Below are positions 6,426-9,278 of a stretch of DNA of 9,278 nt, in pieces. Source of the stretch: Candidatus Babelota bacterium (GTDB lineage Bacteria; JAGOBX01); NCBI GenBank assembly GCA_017999075.1, contig JAGOBX010000110.1, positions 1-9,278 of the forward strand. The letters run 5' to 3'. Below the pieces are notes generated by a model. It was not told the origin of the DNA. It did no database searches and saw only the letters and a list, made by a program, of their open reading frames with translations. Within the stretch, counting starts at the first letter, position 1. Each line of letters starts with the position of its first letter. The translations under genes and the position numbers were made by a program.

Positions 6426-7680
6426 TAGATATCATCCTGTTTATTCTTTTATTTTTTAGTGTGACTTTTTGAATTTCTTCGATGCAGTTTTTTATTACAG
6501 ATTCGTCCTGGACCTGTTTGTTTTTTTCAGTAAGAACTTTGAAAAGTAAAAAATAAATTTTATTGATTTTTATTCTGTCAGGATTAGTGCAATTAATTAA
6601 AGAAGATATATTTTCCCAATCTTGATTTGAATATAAAACAAACAGTTTGTTGAATAATTCAGTTTCAAAAATAAGCGAAGATAATGTTCCATTGATTTCG
6701 GATATTCTTTTTAAATATGTATGAGATTCAAGAATTCTGGATATTCCGTTATTTTTAATTTCTTTAAGCTTGCCGGAATCAGGCAAATATTTTTCTATAA
6801 TTGATTTAAGTTCATTTCTGGATTTATAAATCAGTATTTCTTTATCAGGAATAAACAAATCGTAAACATCCGCTTTATCATCAGTAATCATTATGGAACC
6901 GCATATTATCGATTCATAAACACGCATATTCAGACTTGTAAAACCATGAGGCCTGGTAATATTTACCGAAAATTTGTATTGAGAATATAATTTGCATAAA
7001 TCATTTTGAGCAAATACCGGGTATTTATAATTTTTTTTCAATAAACTGCTTTTCATCCATTCTTCCTTGCCGTAACCGTAGATATCAGGATTGCAGGAGG
7101 ATATTGTTTCAAGTGTTTCTATTCTTTCCGGAGTCGGGCCTCCTACAAAGCAGATTGTTTTGTCGCGGCTGACTGACATATCTTCACTAAAAATTTTTTC
7201 GTTTACAGCCATTGGAAAATACCCGGTGTTTGTTACTCCGCATTTATTCATTATTTTGATTGCTTGTTTATCCCACACAAAAAAAAATACATTGTGCGAT
7301 TGAAAAAGTTCGAGACATTTTATTTCATCGGTATTTTCATCAAATGGTTGACCAAAATCAAAAAGGAAACATATAACAGGTTTATGTTTTAAATAATCGT
7401 ATAATGTAATTTGAAGGTTTTTATCAATTTCTTCGAATATATGACTGAATATTTCTATGCCGTAACTTAGCACAATATCAGGATTGTACTCTTTAATGGA
7501 AACAATTAATTCCGCAATTTTATTATATTTAAGTTTTGGGTCTGAATTTTTATATTTTTTTACGGCCAGATCAAAATCAATAAACATTATTTCATTTCCG
7601 TGTCGGTTAAATGCATTAAGGATGTCTGTTATAATAAATTTTGCCGCTGAACTCTGTTTTATAAAACTGAATACTTTCAT
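6418..7680 (-). CDS. CgeB-like glycosyltransferase (GT-B fold, DUF3880-type N-terminal half)
   Basis: A 420-residue cytoplasmic protein without membrane segments. Residues about 1-160 form an N-terminal Rossmann-like half, with PVICFLFDFGQPFDE near 101-115. Residues about 170-335 hold the typical CgeB/Glyco_trans_1_2 C-terminal half: CFVGGPTPERIE, a YSQYKFSVNITRPHG stretch (232-246), NMRVYES (251-257), CGSIMITDDKADVYDLF (260-276) and a SHTYLKRISEI stretch (319-329). E256 in VYES corresponds to the conserved acidic residue that contacts the sugar nucleotide in GT-B enzymes. About 85 residues beyond 335 are an extra helical tail. CgeB-family proteins transfer sugars to surface structures or glycoproteins; donor and acceptor are unknown. 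The gene starts 24 bp after the polymerase gene and overlaps the lipoprotein gene by 8 bp. No clear ribosome site precedes the ATG at 7680. Confidence 0.85.
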   Translation of the reverse strand: MKVFSFIKQSSAAKFIITDILNAFNRHGNEIMFIDFDLAVKKYKNSDPKLKYNKIAELIVSIKEYNPDIVLSYGIEIFSHIFEEIDKNLQITLYDYLKHKPVICFLFDFGQPFDENTDEIKCLELFQSHNVFFFVWDKQAIKIMNKCGVTNTGYFPMAVNEKIFSEDMSVSRDKTICFVGGPTPERIETLETISSCNPDIYGYGKEEWMKSSLLKKNYKYPVFAQNDLCKLYSQYKFSVNITRPHGFTSLNMRVYESIICGSIMITDDKADVYDLFIPDKEILIYKSRNELKSIIEKYLPDSGKLKEIKNNGISRILESHTYLKRISEINGTLSSLIFETELFNKLFVLYSNQDWENISSLINCTNPDRIKINKIYFLLFKVLTEKNKQVQDESVIKNCIEEIQKVTLKNKRINRMISNA

Positions 7681-7704
7681 AAAATATTAATTGAAAAATG
7701 ATTT

Positions 7705-9278
7705 TTAATGTTTTAAATCACTTAATGTTTTACCTGTACAAATAGAAACTTTTAAAGGAGTTTTCAACACAGCAATATTTTCCATTATATTTTTTATTTC
7801 AATTATAAATTTTTCAGAATAAATTTCAGGTAATTCAAAAATAAGTTCATCATGAATAGTCAATAAACATTTTGCGCTGAATGAATCAAGTATATTGTTG
7901 ATTTTAAGCATTGCCATTTTAAGTATGTCTGCGGCAGTCCCCTGTACCGGCATATTCATAGCCATTCTTATTCCTGATTGTAGAATGTTTTTATTTTTAG
8001 AGTTAAGCTCAGGTATTTGCCTGCGTCTGCCGTATAACGTGGATACAAATCCTGTTTTAGAAGCTTCGGAAATCAAATCGTCAAAATATTTTTTTATATT
8101 TGAAAAATTTTTAAAATAATTTTCAATAAAGGTTTTGGCTTGATTATAATATAGACCTGTTTCTTCAGAAAGAGAATGAGCAGTCATTCCGTATAGAACT
8201 CCGAAATTAATAGTTTTGGCAAGTCTGCGCATATCGCTGGAAACAGAATTCAAATCTTTTAACCCGAAAATTTTTACCGCTGTAGAATTATGGATATCCT
8301 CATTATTCTTAAACGATTTTATCATGTATTCGTCATCAGCGAGATGAGCTATAATTCTTAATTCTATTTGAGAATAGTCAGCGCCGACAAATATATTTGC
8401 TTCATTTTCAACAATAAAAGATTTTCTTATATTAATTTCGTCTTCGGAACTGTTAGGCAAATTTTGGAGGTTTGGATTGACGCTAGAAAATCTTCCTGTA
8501 GATGTTCCTGTCTGATTGAAGACAGTGTGAATTTTATTGTTTTTTCCGGTGTGCTGAATAAATGGTTCAATGTAAGTATTTTTTATTTTACCGAATTTTC
8601 TGTATTCAAGAATTTTTTCTATAATCGGATGAAGAAATTTTATTTTTTCAAGAGATTCAATGTCAGTTGAAAAACCTGTTTTAGTTTTGCGTTGAGCGGG
8701 CAACTGCATTTTTCCGAATAATATTTCTCCCAGCTGTTTAGGGGAATTTATGTTAAATTCGTTTTCGCCTGCGTCATTATAAATTTTTTTCATCAATTCA
8801 TCCAATTTTATTTCAAGAGTTGAATTAAGTTTTTTTAAATAATCAACATCGGTTTTTATACCGTTATACTCCATAGTTATTATCATAGGCAGTAAAACTT
8901 TTTCGATATTTTCGTATATTTGAAACTGATTTGTTTCGTTGAGTTTAATTAATAATTCATGTTTTAATTTTTTATAATAGTCGGCAAATGAACTTAAATT
9001 ATATATCTGTTCATCGTTTAATTCTGATTCAAATAAATTTGTTTTTTCAAAAACAATATTATCGATTTCTTTGACATCTGATTTAAAGTAAGTAAAGAAA
9101 ATTTTATAAATATTTTCATCTTTGGCTAAAATTCCATTTATAACTTTATAATCAAATAAATCAAGAGTATTATTATTAACAGGTAACCCGTATTCTAAAA
9201 AAAGTTTGCATATATTTTTTAAATCATATCCGGCAATATTTATTTTTTGTTTTATTATTATTTTATGCAGATTAATTA
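7705..9278 (-). CDS. polA: DNA polymerase I (family A), 5' end beyond the window
   Basis: The frame is open on the minus strand from the stop at 7705 to the right window edge, giving at least 523 residues. The ATG at 8884-8886 (MIITMEYNGI) is internal, because the upstream codons continue a family A architecture (…KVLLPMIITMEYNGI, the usual MPLxxVLxxMExxGI region). Polymerase motif A is GADYSQIELR with the catalytic Asp at 8377-8379. Motif B is RLAKTINFGVLYG, with the usual Lys, Phe and Tyr. Motif C is TIHDELIFE, with His-Asp-Glu at 7846-7854. The thumb region GTSTGRFSSVNPNLQNLP is present. The region before about 8900 corresponds to the 3'-5' exonuclease fold but lacks recognisable catalytic acidic residues. 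The 5'-nuclease domain, if present, lies outside. Its product fills gaps and replaces RNA primers. The next gene begins 24 bp downstream, probably in the same transcript. Confidence 0.97.
   Translation of the reverse strand, partial: INLHKIIIKQKINIAGYDLKNICKLFLEYGLPVNNNTLDLFDYKVINGILAKDENIYKIFFTYFKSDVKEIDNIVFEKTNLFESELNDEQIYNLSSFADYYKKLKHELLIKLNETNQFQIYENIEKVLLPMIITMEYNGIKTDVDYLKKLNSTLEIKLDELMKKIYNDAGENEFNINSPKQLGEILFGKMQLPAQRKTKTGFSTDIESLEKIKFLHPIIEKILEYRKFGKIKNTYIEPFIQHTGKNNKIHTVFNQTGTSTGRFSSVNPNLQNLPNSSEDEINIRKSFIVENEANIFVGADYSQIELRIIAHLADDEYMIKSFKNNEDIHNSTAVKIFGLKDLNSVSSDMRRLAKTINFGVLYGMTAHSLSEETGLYYNQAKTFIENYFKNFSNIKKYFDDLISEASKTGFVSTLYGRRRQIPELNSKNKNILQSGIRMAMNMPVQGTAADILKMAMLKINNILDSFSAKCLLTIHDELIFELPEIYSEKFIIEIKNIMENIAVLKTPLKVSICTGKTLSDLKH

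Noticed and set aside
8368-8670. Plus-strand open frame of 100 codons
   Set aside because: It is antisense to the conserved polymerase domain; the frame is a by-product of AT-rich sequence.
8884-8886. ATG taken as the start of the polymerase gene
   Set aside because: The frame stays open to base 9278 and the upstream codons encode the expected exonuclease-like segment and the MPLxxVLxxMExxGI-type lead-in, so this ATG is internal.

Overview
The window is very AT-rich (by eye roughly a quarter to 30% G+C, with long A and T runs). It is densely coding bacterial chromosome, with no transposase, integrase, CRISPR array, tRNA or rRNA visible. A lipobox-bearing lipoprotein, an exported protein, a CgeB-like glycosyltransferase and a CheX-like protein suggest an envelope-rich, probably diderm, low-GC bacterium. 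The phylum cannot be fixed from the sequence; Elusimicrobiota-, spirochaete- or candidate-phylum-like lineages are possible, and this is only a guess.

Layout. The left edge (1 to about 105, minus strand) holds most of a cobalamin riboswitch aptamer. It is cut by the window edge, so the gene it controls lies to the left. A short AT-rich divergent intergenic region follows, with a 22-bp inverted repeat and a plausible sigma-70 promoter for the rightward genes. Three plus-strand genes come next: an RsbW/SpoIIAB-type ATPase (anti-sigma-factor-like kinase), a protein with three 29-residue MshEN-like repeats and a CheX-like phosphatase domain, and a large nucleoside (uridine) kinase-family protein with an ATP-cone-like N-terminal region. 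This last protein has an altered Walker A glycine.

The plus-strand genes converge at about 3374-3425 with a tight minus-strand gene string that enters from the right edge. In transcription order it holds DNA polymerase I (5' end outside the window), a CgeB-like glycosyltransferase, a lipoprotein, a small exported protein of unknown function and a membrane histidine kinase with an extracytoplasmic sensor region. Polymerase I is 24 bp from the next gene, and the last four genes overlap by 8, 11 and 4 bp, so they are probably co-transcribed and translationally coupled.

The first two plus-strand genes look like a signalling pair (protein kinase/anti-sigma fold plus CheX-type phosphatase). The minus-strand string links an envelope glycosyltransferase, two exported proteins and a sensor kinase, suggesting envelope sensing or modification; no response regulator is present. 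Nothing here amounts to a clearly new defence or mobile system. The most notable points are the unusual domain combinations and substituted catalytic residues listed in the findings.
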